This document shows, one piece after another, positions 23,605 to 32,639 of a stretch of 64,000 nt of DNA. The notes under the pieces are model-generated. The model was not told the DNA's origin and searched no databases. It saw nothing but the letters and a program-made list of their open reading frames with translations. How positions within the stretch are numbered: position 1 is the stretch's first letter; each line of letters opens with the position of its first letter. Position numbers and translations under genes: made by a program. The stretch comes from Symbiodinium natans (Eukaryota > Sar > Dinophyceae > Suessiales > Symbiodiniaceae), in assembly GCA_905221605.1 (NCBI GenBank), contig CAJNDS010002253.1, positions 153,904 through 217,903 of the forward strand, written 5' to 3'.

Positions 23605-25557
23605 CAATTCCAGAGATGGTATCCGAATCGACAAACACCACCCCAGGACCATGCCACCGGCATGTCCATGGATTATGCGGGCACGGACCAACCTGTCAGA
23701 GACCTACAAACCTGGCACACTGGAGCCTTCCCACACATTCCCGTACCTCCCGACCGCACAGTACCTCCTCCCGAAGAACGGCATCACAGAGAAGACAGAT
23801 CCAGGTCGCCACTTCGAAACCCTGGTGTCCACACGATGGGCATGCACGTCAGCAGCTTGCAACAACTGCTCGACAGCCTTGAACCAGCTGTGGACGCGCA
23901 ATCCGTCACACAACATCACGACCAAGGCCGGCTACGCCCAGTTCTACCAGTGGATCAGATAGAGAAAGTGCAGCCGCAGTGGTGGAGACGACCGATTCGA
24001 CCGGAACTTGTTCACATGCTACCTCCGGTTGAACCACACCATTGGGAACTCCAAGAGGACGGTACACCCGTCATTCGATTCTTCCCCAACCGCATGACCT
24101 TCCTCCCGAAGCAGCTGGTGCACAAGTTCCCCTCACTCCAACAAGAACTTCAAAACAGCATCCTCATGACCTGGGACCAATACAAGGACGACGCATCCAC
24201 CCACGTCCAGATGGCACGCTACGCCGACTCCGTCGACATTCCCCAACCCAAGCCCCTACACCTACGACTACGTGCCCTCCTACACGAAATTCTATCAGGA
24301 ACCGCTGCAGTTCACATCCTACAGTTCACAGCCATACAGTTTAGGATGCTCGTACGCAAAGGCACTTGCCCAGATTTGGCCACAATGCCCAACATCTATC
24401 AGCTCTGGCACTGGGGCTACATCAAATTCCGAAGTGTGAACCCGGAACTCTGGATGTTCACACACAACTTCGCAGATCCCAGAACTATGGGCAGGCTGGA
24501 GCAGACCTGCACTCACTTCCACAGAGTCTGGTCAGCACACGTCCTACCCAGCACGGCAGGATTGGTACCCCTGCTTCCGCCCATACAAGACCTCTGCGTG
24601 GTGCTCCATAGTACTACGCCACCCTTCCACCAGCCGATGCTTGCGAAGTACAACACCATCTCGGGCATCATGACCATGCAGGCGGTCAGCAACATAGTCT
24701 TCCGCAAGGCTCACCATGACCTACAGCTCCACAGAACATGGCCCAGCATCGATTCCCACACAGAATGCCTTCAGGGAACCAACACGTTCCAGATTCCGGA
24801 CCACTGGTCAACCAACATATGGACCGACACGCTTCAGAAGCTCACCCACACGACCAGATGGACGCCACCCTCCACTCCCGACATCCGCACCAAACTCACC
24901 ATCGACCACCTCCACAGCGACACACTGCCCACCATGGTATGGACACCGAGATTCGCCTTACCCCTCACCTCCCAACAGATCCACGCAGTTCAAGTCTCCA
25001 CCCAAGCAGCACATGTACTACATCGACTTTGGGACCCACTCATCTTCACCTTTGCGGACCCTTGCCACACCATCGACGGTTTCGACGCCAAGCGGACAAG
25101 CCGGCCTGATTTGATTGGCAAATTTCACCGACTGAGTCCAGGAGGACAAACGCCAATGTTAGCAATCCCGGCCAGCAGCGTGATGGAGACACAGTTGGAC
25201 TGGGCCTGGTTCCAAACCACTACGGCATCCAGTTCCTCGTTCAGATGGCTGTCTCTACCCCTTGCAGTCATCGGACACCCCAGGACGCACTCGGTCTTTT
25301 GGACCCACCCGAAGATATCAGGCCAAATCCAACGTCACCAAGCTCTACATGTACATCAAACCACGTGGCTGGCGGTATCGGGAACACCTACAGCCTTCCA
25401 AGAGGATCCAGACATCAAGCAGAATCAAGCGCAGGCCACGCCAACTCAGGAGGAATGGACGGACTTCATCAACCAACGACAAGCTCTACTAGAACTTCAA
25501 CGACGCACCACCGTTGACCAAGAAGCAGGCCAACATCAATGGAAGTATGTGAAGTGA
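23605..25557 (+). CDS. Element ORF1 protein, copy A, 5'-truncated by gap
   Basis: Unknown function. 650 residues remain of an estimated 806; the first 156 codons lie in the gap and can be seen in copy B. A short Arg-Ser stretch (REDRSRSPLRN) lies near the start of the visible part. The middle is rich in Trp, Phe and His and contains MPNIYQLWHWGYIKF, loosely like segments of ORFs 7-9. The C-terminal part is less certain: near 25140-25490 two other frames are also open and one of them has codon use like the other element genes (KLYMYIKPRGWRYREH). The upstream continuation of this frame into the TG repeat is meaningless. No enzymatic motif is seen. Confidence 0.7.
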   Translation, partial: QFQRWYPNRQTPPQDHATGMSMDYAGTDQPVRDLQTWHTGAFPHIPVPPDRTVPPPEERHHREDRSRSPLRNPGVHTMGMHVSSLQQLLDSLEPAVDAQSVTQHHDQGRLRPVLPVDQIEKVQPQWWRRPIRPELVHMLPPVEPHHWELQEDGTPVIRFFPNRMTFLPKQLVHKFPSLQQELQNSILMTWDQYKDDASTHVQMARYADSVDIPQPKPLHLRLRALLHEILSGTAAVHILQFTAIQFRMLVRKGTCPDLATMPNIYQLWHWGYIKFRSVNPELWMFTHNFADPRTMGRLEQTCTHFHRVWSAHVLPSTAGLVPLLPPIQDLCVVLHSTTPPFHQPMLAKYNTISGIMTMQAVSNIVFRKAHHDLQLHRTWPSIDSHTECLQGTNTFQIPDHWSTNIWTDTLQKLTHTTRWTPPSTPDIRTKLTIDHLHSDTLPTMVWTPRFALPLTSQQIHAVQVSTQAAHVLHRLWDPLIFTFADPCHTIDGFDAKRTSRPDLIGKFHRLSPGGQTPMLAIPASSVMETQLDWAWFQTTTASSSSFRWLSLPLAVIGHPRTHSVFWTHPKISGQIQRHQALHVHQTTWLAVSGTPTAFQEDPDIKQNQAQATPTQEEWTDFINQRQALLELQRRTTVDQEAGQHQWKYVK

Positions 25558-25777
25558 TGAAGTCCCAGCAACGACAGTTTCACGATGGAACGAACTCAGC
25601 CACATGCACCCGTTGAGAGAAGTTGCAGCCATATGCACCTCACATCCTGCATGCAATTTTCGGAACACGCTGTTTCTGCAAGTGTAGTGTTTCTTGCGCC
25701 TGACACAGCCGTTGCGTGCCTCACGTAGGCTTCTTCACTAACAGCTGAACATATCAGCATCCCCAGACCCCCGCGCC
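25558..25777 (+). promoter_or_regulatory. ORF1-ORF2 spacer with likely trans-splice acceptor
   Basis: 220 bp. A weak pyrimidine stretch ends with atatcag at 25751-25757, 20 bp before the ORF2 ATG. Such a site would suit spliced-leader addition. Copy B equivalent is 18,792 bp further on. Confidence 0.35.
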
Positions 25778-27490
25778 ATGGCAGACAGACGTGATCGCCA
25801 CGATCAACGACATGCTCAATGGCATGCAGACTCACACAGACGAGGCAACCGTTCCAGACGATCCAGATCACCCAGAAGATTCAGCACGCCAAGACCATCT
25901 AGGAGGCATCGCACTAGGTCGGCATCACCGAGATCCACGCGCACATTCCACTCCAACCCACGTCCTAGCTCGGGACCAACTTTGACCCCCAGATCCACAT
26001 TCACAACGTCCCACACGCCTCTTCATCACGGACAAGATTCGGCGTACAACCCACGACGAGATCGCCACCGTCACGATCAGCGACTCCCGATATACGGGAA
26101 CTCTCCCATCCAATCTACTCAATCTTCGGCCCCTACCCCAGCCCGCCCTAACCCCAAAGAACGCGCCAAGGAAGTGCTCCAGGACATCTTCCACCAGCCC
26201 AACAATGACCTCCCAGACCATTGGGATTCCACCGAGCTGCTCTACGACAAAAACCAGTATGGAGGAGTCCAGATGCCCAGAATCGTACCTGCCACGTCAT
26301 CGGCCAAGAAAAATGGCACGGCAGGTATGGATCCTTTCGACATAAAACTCTGGCAAGTGGCCTTCGAGGGCAAGCACAATTATATGTTGCGACAACTCGC
26401 CAACGGAAGATGGACTCAGTTCCAAGGCCACAAGTCACTACCCGATGCCGTGTTTCACATGAAACTCTCCACCTTCATCCGCAACCGCAACATTCGCATC
26501 GAGACCATCGCAGTCAACTATTGGAAGTGGAAGAACGGTACTGAAATGCTGCCCTCTGAAGCCCAACGGAAGGAAGCCATGGAGATGCTCGTCGCCAACA
26601 TTGGAGACCTCCTCATGCGCTACAACAATCCCCCCGCTGTACAACCCCAAGTACGTGCCCAACTAGCACAGAAAGAAGCGGAGATAGCAGGATTGCGCGC
26701 ACAGCTGGCAAGTCAGAGCCGCAAGACACCCTTCCCGCAGGGCATCATCCCACCTACCCAAACCCAGATGCCCAACTTCTTCGAAACAGGCACCAGCAAG
26801 ACTTCACCATCATCCGGTAAACAACCACATCCACACCGAGATCCGTGCGCTCAGGACAACACCCACGACCTTGTGCAGGTTATCGACGCCGACGACGCCC
26901 AAGTATCGCAACCGATAGCATCCGAAGCAGCCGAACAAGCACCTCAACCCCCTCCCCCACTTCACCCCCACCCGCCTACCGTGGAAGACGAGTTGGACCC
27001 CAACCTCATTGGAGGCATCACCACACCCTCCTACCACCCCAGCCCAAGATCTCCGGTTACAGGTGAACCAGCATCCAGCCGCCCGTTCGAATCACCAGGC
27101 GGCAGACAAAACAAAGTCCTCCTCGACATCGTCAACGCATTCGACGACGAAGAACTCATCCAGTATCTTAGCGGCATAGCTCCGAAGCGAGAACCAGGTG
27201 ACAAGGCCAAAATGGACAAGATCCGACAAGTACATGAACTCACCAGCTCGCTATCAAGATACGCGGCCCCGTCAGCAACCACCTGGATCTCCACCCTCAA
27301 GATGTCTGGACCTAAACTACAGGCCCAGAAAGAAATTGCCAAGAGACTCACGGTGTATGCGGAGGCGCATCCAAAAGATCAGGCATACCAGGACATGGTG
27401 AAGGCCTGGTCTCTTCCCAAGCTCACCAACACAGCAGGGACGGCAGCAGTCGCTATCGTGGTGGCAGGCCTCGCTTCATACCTACATTGA
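25778..27490 (+). CDS. Element ORF2: RS-rich gag-like candidate with C-terminal hydrophobic segment, copy A
   Basis: 570 residues, function inferred only. Residues 8-50 are rich in Arg-Ser and His, like RS domains of RNA-processing proteins. Residues about 125-280 form a folded-looking region (KLWQVAFEGKHNYMLRQL). A short coiled coil follows near 285-310 (AQKEAEIAGLRAQLA), then a Pro-rich linker, a helical domain near 440-545, and a final hydrophobic stretch (AGTAAVAIVVAGLASYL) that could be a membrane tail. The stop is TGA followed by CTA and the next frame is ORF3, in phase, so ORF2 may be the upstream part of an ORF2-ORF3 readthrough product. Its position before the RT ORF suggests a gag-like role. 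The copy-B protein has the same length and is nearly identical. Confidence 0.8.
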   Translation: MADRRDRHDQRHAQWHADSHRRGNRSRRSRSPRRFSTPRPSRRHRTRSASPRSTRTFHSNPRPSSGPTLTPRSTFTTSHTPLHHGQDSAYNPRRDRHRHDQRLPIYGNSPIQSTQSSAPTPARPNPKERAKEVLQDIFHQPNNDLPDHWDSTELLYDKNQYGGVQMPRIVPATSSAKKNGTAGMDPFDIKLWQVAFEGKHNYMLRQLANGRWTQFQGHKSLPDAVFHMKLSTFIRNRNIRIETIAVNYWKWKNGTEMLPSEAQRKEAMEMLVANIGDLLMRYNNPPAVQPQVRAQLAQKEAEIAGLRAQLASQSRKTPFPQGIIPPTQTQMPNFFETGTSKTSPSSGKQPHPHRDPCAQDNTHDLVQVIDADDAQVSQPIASEAAEQAPQPPPPLHPHPPTVEDELDPNLIGGITTPSYHPSPRSPVTGEPASSRPFESPGGRQNKVLLDIVNAFDDEELIQYLSGIAPKREPGDKAKMDKIRQVHELTSSLSRYAAPSATTWISTLKMSGPKLQAQKEIAKRLTVYAEAHPKDQAYQDMVKAWSLPKLTNTAGTAAVAIVVAGLASYLH

Positions 27491-27550
27491 CTAGGTACCC
27501 TACTCACAACGCAGCAACCCTCCAGACGACTCAACCGCATACACTCTTCC
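27488..27550 (+). promoter_or_regulatory. In-frame UGA-CUA stop between ORF2 and ORF3, candidate readthrough site
   Basis: ORF2 ends TGA at 27488-27490, followed at once by CTA. The frame then stays open for 20 codons to the ORF3 ATG at 27551, in the same phase. UGA followed by CUA is a well-known efficient stop-codon readthrough context. The arrangement is the same in copy B (46280-46342). Confidence 0.5.
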
Positions 27551-30202
27551 ATGGTGAAGTGCATGGACATCGCGAAGAGCGTGGTCCAATACACATTTCA
27601 CCGCATACCTTTCTTACACAGATACTCCACTTGGCTCTACGGCAAGTTTTGGCTCACCGCTCTTTGCCATTTTCCTCGACGCCAAGTAGATCGACGCAGA
27701 CTGGTACGCCTCAAGCAGTTTCACCGTATCACCCCGGAGCTCTACACATTCGAATTTTTCAATCAGCCGAACGCAGTGTACTGGAGAGTCGACCACGGAC
27801 GCATGTTTGAGCACCTCTATATTGGCAGCACCTCCACGAAAGTCACAGTCAGAGAAGACAACCGACGCAGAAAACACAACGCACTCGCCGCTCAAAAACT
27901 GGTCAACGCAGAACCAGCCATACACTACTGGCACACCACCAACACATATTGGGAGTTCGTTCCGATCAAAGTCCGCAGCGTTGACGATGTGGCAGAGTTG
28001 CACATGATTGAGCAGGCAGACATCGCGGACCTCCAACCCTCCCTCAACGCCCCCTTCATCTACAAACACTTCAAAGAAGACACAGGCCACACCTTCCAAC
28101 CCAAGATCATTTGCGACGTCAACGTGCTGGCAACCAAACTACGTGCCCGACTACATCGACACCTAGGCAGGAAAACTAGACCTTGGCGAGCCGTCAAGGT
28201 ACAGATAGACACCAAAACGCGCATGTGGGGCCTCCTCACCGCCCTGTGCTCCACCACGGCTCTGCGATGGAAAACCACCAGAACGTTGATGAGCAGCAAC
28301 TTCCCGGCCGAGAACATATACACACTACTACGAATGACCAACATCCTTGAATCCCCATACAAGGAGTTCTGCAAGGCAGCATTGGTCAAGGCACTGGACA
28401 AGAGACATATGGAGACCCCTAACATAAGACCCCTCGTCACCAGTTTGCTGCCACCTATGGAAGAATGCCAACGCCATCTCCGAGAAGTTCTACGCGCCAT
28501 CATCGCGAGCCACTACCACGAACTATGCCCACTACATGTTCCGAAGACCACGGTGGTAGCCAAACCAGGATCCAGCATCGAGGCCCAGTGCCACAACTGG
28601 CAGCGAATGTGTTTTGGACCAAAACTTACGAGAAGATGCACTTGCCCCAACCCCACACAGGAACTCAGTGAACATCAAGTCATCGACCTTCAGACCGCAC
28701 ACGCATCACCAGAAGACCCTCTATACCACATCGTCACCTACTCGTCCAAGACGGGCACTTTCCCGGAACCAGATACTTGGATTTCGCAGACGACGGAAGA
28801 TGTTCGAAAATGGTGCAGACGCAATGGACTCTCCATCCCATCCAGGGAGGCCGTGCAGCTCGCCCTTGCCCCGGCGGCACAGCTCAGCCACAACGTGAAG
28901 GAGGAACACGTGAACCACCACATGGTCAAAAGCCTCAAAACCCAGTACAGCGACTACATCATCGCGTGCGAGGACCACCATCCCCACAAGATGCTAGCGT
29001 ACTGCCCCCTCCACTTCCAACAGCTCATGGACAAGATGTACGGCGACCCTGAAGTCTTCACCAAGATCAACATCACCCCGACCACAGCGGCGCACAACGC
29101 GTGGCACCAACTTCCCCAAAACATCAAGACAAGATACGCCTGGGGCATCAACCCAAACCGCAAGGACAAAGTCCCGGTGTCCTACATCTTCCCCAAGCGC
29201 AAGAAGGGCTTCATCAAGTCACGGCCCATTGTCTCGTTCGCCCAGCACTTCGCCAAGAAGCTCTTCTCCACGGTCGCCAAGATCATCACCAACATCATGT
29301 ACATCTCTTTCCCCCAAGCGCTGCAACAGGACAACTCCTACAAGATCTTCAAGGAACTTCACACCTTCATGAACTACAACAACGCGGACATGCACATGCA
29401 GATCGCGGACCTCGCGGGCTTCTTCACCAGTGTCCCACAGGAACGTATCCTCCAAGCCCTCATGATCACCATGCACAAGTACTTCGCCAACTCCCAGCAC
29501 GGCTTTGACACATGGCAGGACGTCTCCATCACCTACGACCCCAAAAAGACGCTTAGGACGGCCAGAACGTTCAATGGGAAGTACAAGCAGATCAACCATG
29601 GTCGACGCACCATCTACATGCACGACATCTGGGAGATCACTCAGTACGTCCTGAAGTGCAGCTACTTCACCTCCCAACAACAAGTATACAAGCAGACCAG
29701 AGGTAGCCCAATGGGACACCCAATGTCACCGGTGTTGTGCCACATGGTCTGTTGTGTCGAAGAACATCAATGGCATGAGACATATCGCATAGCCTTGGCA
29801 TCATGCGCAATTCTCGACCGCTTCGCCAAGAGATATGTTGACGACCGCATTTGCATCCTGCCACAAAGTTGGGCTTACACGAGCCCTTGGAGCGAGTTTC
29901 TCCAAACAGAGTTCTACGGCCCGCCCATATTGTTGGAAGAACAAGAAGAAGCCAACTACCTCGGATGCAACATCAACCTACACCGCAAAGAAGTTCGCCT
30001 CATTCTCCCCTCACAGACACACCAGCTCCTTTCGCCACGGGGATCCACACCTATGGTCCACCGTGCCAGTGCATACCGAACGAGACGCCACATGATCTCA
30101 AAGATAGCGTACCCCGAGCCGGTTCGTCTACAACAACTCCGAGAACTTCGCGCCCTCTACCAAGCCCACGACCCAGACATGCTGACGTTTGTGCATAGAT
30201 GA
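27551..30202 (+). CDS. Element ORF3: N-terminal GIY-YIG nuclease fused to Penelope-type reverse transcriptase, copy A
   Basis: Would nick target DNA and copy the element RNA. 883 residues. GIY-YIG domain about 65-170: YIG at 90-92, Arg-rich helix with H109, catalytic-type Glu at 154 in MIEQADI, and Asn 166 in PSLN. A linker with a CHNW/CTC Cys pair (C347, C363, C365) follows. RT domain about 545-820: RPIVS at 558-562, motif A DLAGFF with D620, motif B GSPMGHPMSP at 718-727, motif C YVDD at 762-765, then LGCNI at 804-808. The GSPMG and YVDD forms are those of Penelope-like elements. Canonical Penelope elements carry GIY-YIG after the RT; here it is before it, as in the permuted Naiad/Chlamys clade. 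The ATG is the first after the ORF2 stop; readthrough from ORF2 is possible. All RT catalytic residues are intact. Confidence 0.93.
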   Translation: MVKCMDIAKSVVQYTFHRIPFLHRYSTWLYGKFWLTALCHFPRRQVDRRRLVRLKQFHRITPELYTFEFFNQPNAVYWRVDHGRMFEHLYIGSTSTKVTVREDNRRRKHNALAAQKLVNAEPAIHYWHTTNTYWEFVPIKVRSVDDVAELHMIEQADIADLQPSLNAPFIYKHFKEDTGHTFQPKIICDVNVLATKLRARLHRHLGRKTRPWRAVKVQIDTKTRMWGLLTALCSTTALRWKTTRTLMSSNFPAENIYTLLRMTNILESPYKEFCKAALVKALDKRHMETPNIRPLVTSLLPPMEECQRHLREVLRAIIASHYHELCPLHVPKTTVVAKPGSSIEAQCHNWQRMCFGPKLTRRCTCPNPTQELSEHQVIDLQTAHASPEDPLYHIVTYSSKTGTFPEPDTWISQTTEDVRKWCRRNGLSIPSREAVQLALAPAAQLSHNVKEEHVNHHMVKSLKTQYSDYIIACEDHHPHKMLAYCPLHFQQLMDKMYGDPEVFTKINITPTTAAHNAWHQLPQNIKTRYAWGINPNRKDKVPVSYIFPKRKKGFIKSRPIVSFAQHFAKKLFSTVAKIITNIMYISFPQALQQDNSYKIFKELHTFMNYNNADMHMQIADLAGFFTSVPQERILQALMITMHKYFANSQHGFDTWQDVSITYDPKKTLRTARTFNGKYKQINHGRRTIYMHDIWEITQYVLKCSYFTSQQQVYKQTRGSPMGHPMSPVLCHMVCCVEEHQWHETYRIALASCAILDRFAKRYVDDRICILPQSWAYTSPWSEFLQTEFYGPPILLEEQEEANYLGCNINLHRKEVRLILPSQTHQLLSPRGSTPMVHRASAYRTRRHMISKIAYPEPVRLQQLRELRALYQAHDPDMLTFVHR

Positions 30203-30491
30203 CTCGAAGTACCACAGCAAAATCAATATCAAAGACCGCCAGCAAGTGCCCATGATGCGCAGTGACGGATTGCAGTCGTTGAGGTCCCCAAACCTTTCCT
30301 CCCCAAGCCCCGTGTCCCGCAGTGAAGTGTGATTTTGATCATGCACATCATGCAATCATGTGAAGTCCGCCCCTACCCTTTCCCGCACCCACCCAGAGCG
30401 CTTCTCTTCAGTGGCTGACGCAGTGACAGACGTAGCATAGAAGAAGTTGCCCGGCTGATAGACCAACAAGTCGATCATCCAATTCTTCACC
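30203..30491 (+). promoter_or_regulatory. ORF3-ORF4 spacer with polypyrimidine-AG site
   Basis: A pyrimidine-rich tract at about 30368-30390 is followed by ttctcttcag ending at 30411, 80 bp before the ORF4 ATG. It fits a spliced-leader acceptor. No coding signal in the spacer. Copy B: 48995-49283. Confidence 0.4.
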
Positions 30492-31277
30492 ATGCCGACC
30501 AACAAGATGCACGAGGAGCAGACCATTCCGGATCCTCAGCCAGCAAGCCAGCAACATCCCAATAACCAACCGGAGACAATGCAGACAGCCTCCGAGATCC
30601 CAGATGAGATCGCCAACCCCAACGATCCAACCCACCAGACCACGGACGACGCGGTGAAGCTCCTCATAGACACAGTATCCTCGCAAGCAGAGAAGATCCG
30701 GACCCTCGACCAGACCGTCTTCCAGCTGGAACAAGAGCTCGCTTTCGTCTACGAGCGCACCTGCAGCCAATCAGTATTAGAAGAACTCCTGGACGTCAAA
30801 CGAGCGGCGTACAGGGCGGACTCATCAAGAGCCTCCACCTCCAACGACATCAGCCGACACAAAGGTTCCATCCGCGATCTTCACCTACAGCTCAACGATA
30901 TCCAACGTGATCAAACTCTCCAAGCCAGACGACTACAGGAACTAGGAGGACGACTAGATGCTCTTGGACATCAAACTCGCCAACAACTACAAGAACTACG
31001 AGACAGACTCCGCCTCCATACCACCATCCCGCAGGACCCTCATCCAATATCCCACACCACCATCTACGCAAGCCTGGACGAGACAAGAACTCGCTTGGAC
31101 ACCGTCGACCAGCTCCTTTCTCGACACGACCAAAGCATCAAGTACCTGTGCAGGTGCCTTCGATCCGCAACCGGCTCAGCTACATCCTCCAGACAGGCAC
31201 CCATTGGACAGTACAGATCAAACTCCAGGGCCCCGCTCGAAAGAGATGATCCTCTACAGCATCTTCAAGATCCATGA
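30492..31277 (+). CDS. Element ORF4: coiled-coil protein, copy A
   Basis: 261 residues, unknown function. After a low-complexity N-terminus, residues about 50-215 show heptad-like spacing of Leu/Ile (LDQTVFQLEQELAFV; LQARRLQELGGRLDALG), so an elongated oligomerising protein is likely. The last 50 residues look less protein-like than two other frames over the same DNA: one reads VPSIRNRLSYILQTGTHW and the next EMILYSIFKIHDLKNRNP, running on to a stop at 31390-31392. The true C-terminus may therefore need two -1 frame changes, in both copies alike. The start is the only ATG close to the preceding acceptor site. Confidence 0.7.
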   Translation: MPTNKMHEEQTIPDPQPASQQHPNNQPETMQTASEIPDEIANPNDPTHQTTDDAVKLLIDTVSSQAEKIRTLDQTVFQLEQELAFVYERTCSQSVLEELLDVKRAAYRADSSRASTSNDISRHKGSIRDLHLQLNDIQRDQTLQARRLQELGGRLDALGHQTRQQLQELRDRLRLHTTIPQDPHPISHTTIYASLDETRTRLDTVDQLLSRHDQSIKYLCRCLRSATGSATSSRQAPIGQYRSNSRAPLERDDPLQHLQDP

Positions 31278-31673
31278 CCTCAAGAATCGGAACCCGGAAC
31301 CGGTGCAATTCATCTGTCCACTCAACGACGTCGTGCAGAACGCAAAGTTGGATGATAACTGGCCTAAACAGCACCGCCACAGCATCCAGTAACATTGTTA
31401 CGCTTTGGTCAATTTTGTTTTCACCAAAAACGATTCCTGTTCTATCTCACCTACATCCGACGCTTGGCTTGGAGTGAGCAAAAGAACCGAGACCAAGCGC
31501 GAGTCCCGCACCTTCATGTTTCATGATAAACTTCATCTTACCCCCATCCCTTTGTGACGGAACCCCTTGACGTTGATTGCATACGGAAACTCACGTACTG
31601 TGCAGCTGACCATCATGAAACATGACAGATTGTTTGGATCGAGTAACGTTTCCATCGCTCATCCACCTCAGTC
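31278..31673 (+). other. ORF4-ORF5 spacer
   Basis: The first 115 bp remain open in the frame that may extend ORF4. The rest has no coding signal and is richer in T than the ORFs. A pyrimidine-rich stretch ending ccacctcag lies next to the ORF5 ATG. Copy B: 50070-50465. Confidence 0.4.
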
Positions 31674-32639
31674 ATGGTGAAGCACGACCACCACGGAGAT
31701 GAACGTCCCCGGCGAAACAGATCGCGGTCCTGCAGACGAAGTCCCCGCACTACCAGAGCAACAAGGCTGGCCATGGACTCAAGAGACCCACCTCGACGAC
31801 ATCGAACGGAGAATCCGCCTCAACCAGAGCCTCTCAGCCAGCAAAAACTGGCGCTACAAAGTGCAGTTTCCACGGCAAAGACCCAGGTCATCCAACTTAT
31901 GGAGGACATCAGCGTCGGGGACCTCTCCAACCTCCTCTTTGACAATTCCATCACTATGAACGCGATACAGAAGATCTTCGACATCAACTCTACCGCACTC
32001 AAATTACGTGAACACGTGCACCAAGCTGACCTGTTCAGAACCCTCCTCAAGAGCTTTCAGGACGCCAAGGGTGACACCGTGATACGCAGTTCCGAAGCGC
32101 TGAACTGGTTCACACCCATTTCGCTGGCAGTTCCAACAAAGCGCCCGGGTTGCACCGTCTACGAGTTCATCGACATGATGGACAGACAGCAGATCACTGA
32201 AAACGGCATGTACAAGATCCTGGAAGACGACACCGTGGACAGCATCAAGAACTACCGCCGCACCTTTGAGGACCTCCAGCAAGCAGAAAACCAACTAGTC
32301 GTCACCAAGACCATCGCAGTCAAAGCTAAACCCAAGTCTCCAAGAACATCGCGCGCCTCGTCATCGACGGCACCGGGACCGGCACGACATGATTCTCAGT
32401 CGACCAGACATCCGGCATCATCGCACCGAGGAGACAATGACCCCAGACCCACACCACCAGCACCCACGGACCCCACTCCCAGACCCAACCCCAAACCCAT
32501 GCCCCGTGCCCAGAGTCACCCCACCTGGCAGCACTACGGATGCCGACTGTACTGCGCGTGCGGGGGATGGTGTGCCAAAGAAGGCACGCACACAGTCCAC
32601 CTATGCCGGAGATGCATGAATCGAGCCATCGGAAGTTGA
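31674..32639 (+). CDS. Element ORF5: RS-rich protein with C-terminal Cys/His cluster, copy A
   Basis: 321 residues, function unknown; likely a nucleic-acid binder. N-terminus carries an Arg-Ser/Arg-rich stretch (RPRRNRSRSCRRSPR). Residues about 55-215 are helical (LMEDISVGDLSNLLFDN; YEFIDMMDRQQITENG). A Pro/Ser/Thr linker follows. The C-terminus has C290, C294, C296, C300, H306, H309, C311 and C314, enough for two zinc sites. A second frame over the first 85 codons is also open, probably a by-product of the RS coding. Copy B differs by His to Gln at 287, just before the cluster. Confidence 0.8.
   Translation: MVKHDHHGDERPRRNRSRSCRRSPRTTRATRLAMDSRDPPRRHRTENPPQPEPLSQQKLALQSAVSTAKTQVIQLMEDISVGDLSNLLFDNSITMNAIQKIFDINSTALKLREHVHQADLFRTLLKSFQDAKGDTVIRSSEALNWFTPISLAVPTKRPGCTVYEFIDMMDRQQITENGMYKILEDDTVDSIKNYRRTFEDLQQAENQLVVTKTIAVKAKPKSPRTSRASSSTAPGPARHDSQSTRHPASSHRGDNDPRPTPPAPTDPTPRPNPKPMPRAQSHPTWQHYGCRLYCACGGWCAKEGTHTVHLCRRCMNRAIGS

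Noticed and set aside
24611-24660. Retained intron explaining the 50-bp difference in ORF1
   Set aside because: The segment ends TC, not AG, and its length is not a multiple of three while its presence keeps the longer frame; a deletion is simpler.
24042-25517. Additional plus-strand ORFs overlapping ORF1 (for example 24042-24344, 24716-25114)
   Set aside because: The C/A-rich, T-poor strand leaves most frames open; these have the composition expected of shifted frames. The two exceptions worth testing are listed as findings.
27614-29719. Minus-strand ORFs opposite ORF3
   Set aside because: They lie entirely antisense to the GIY-YIG/RT gene, are conserved only because that gene is, and show no motif.
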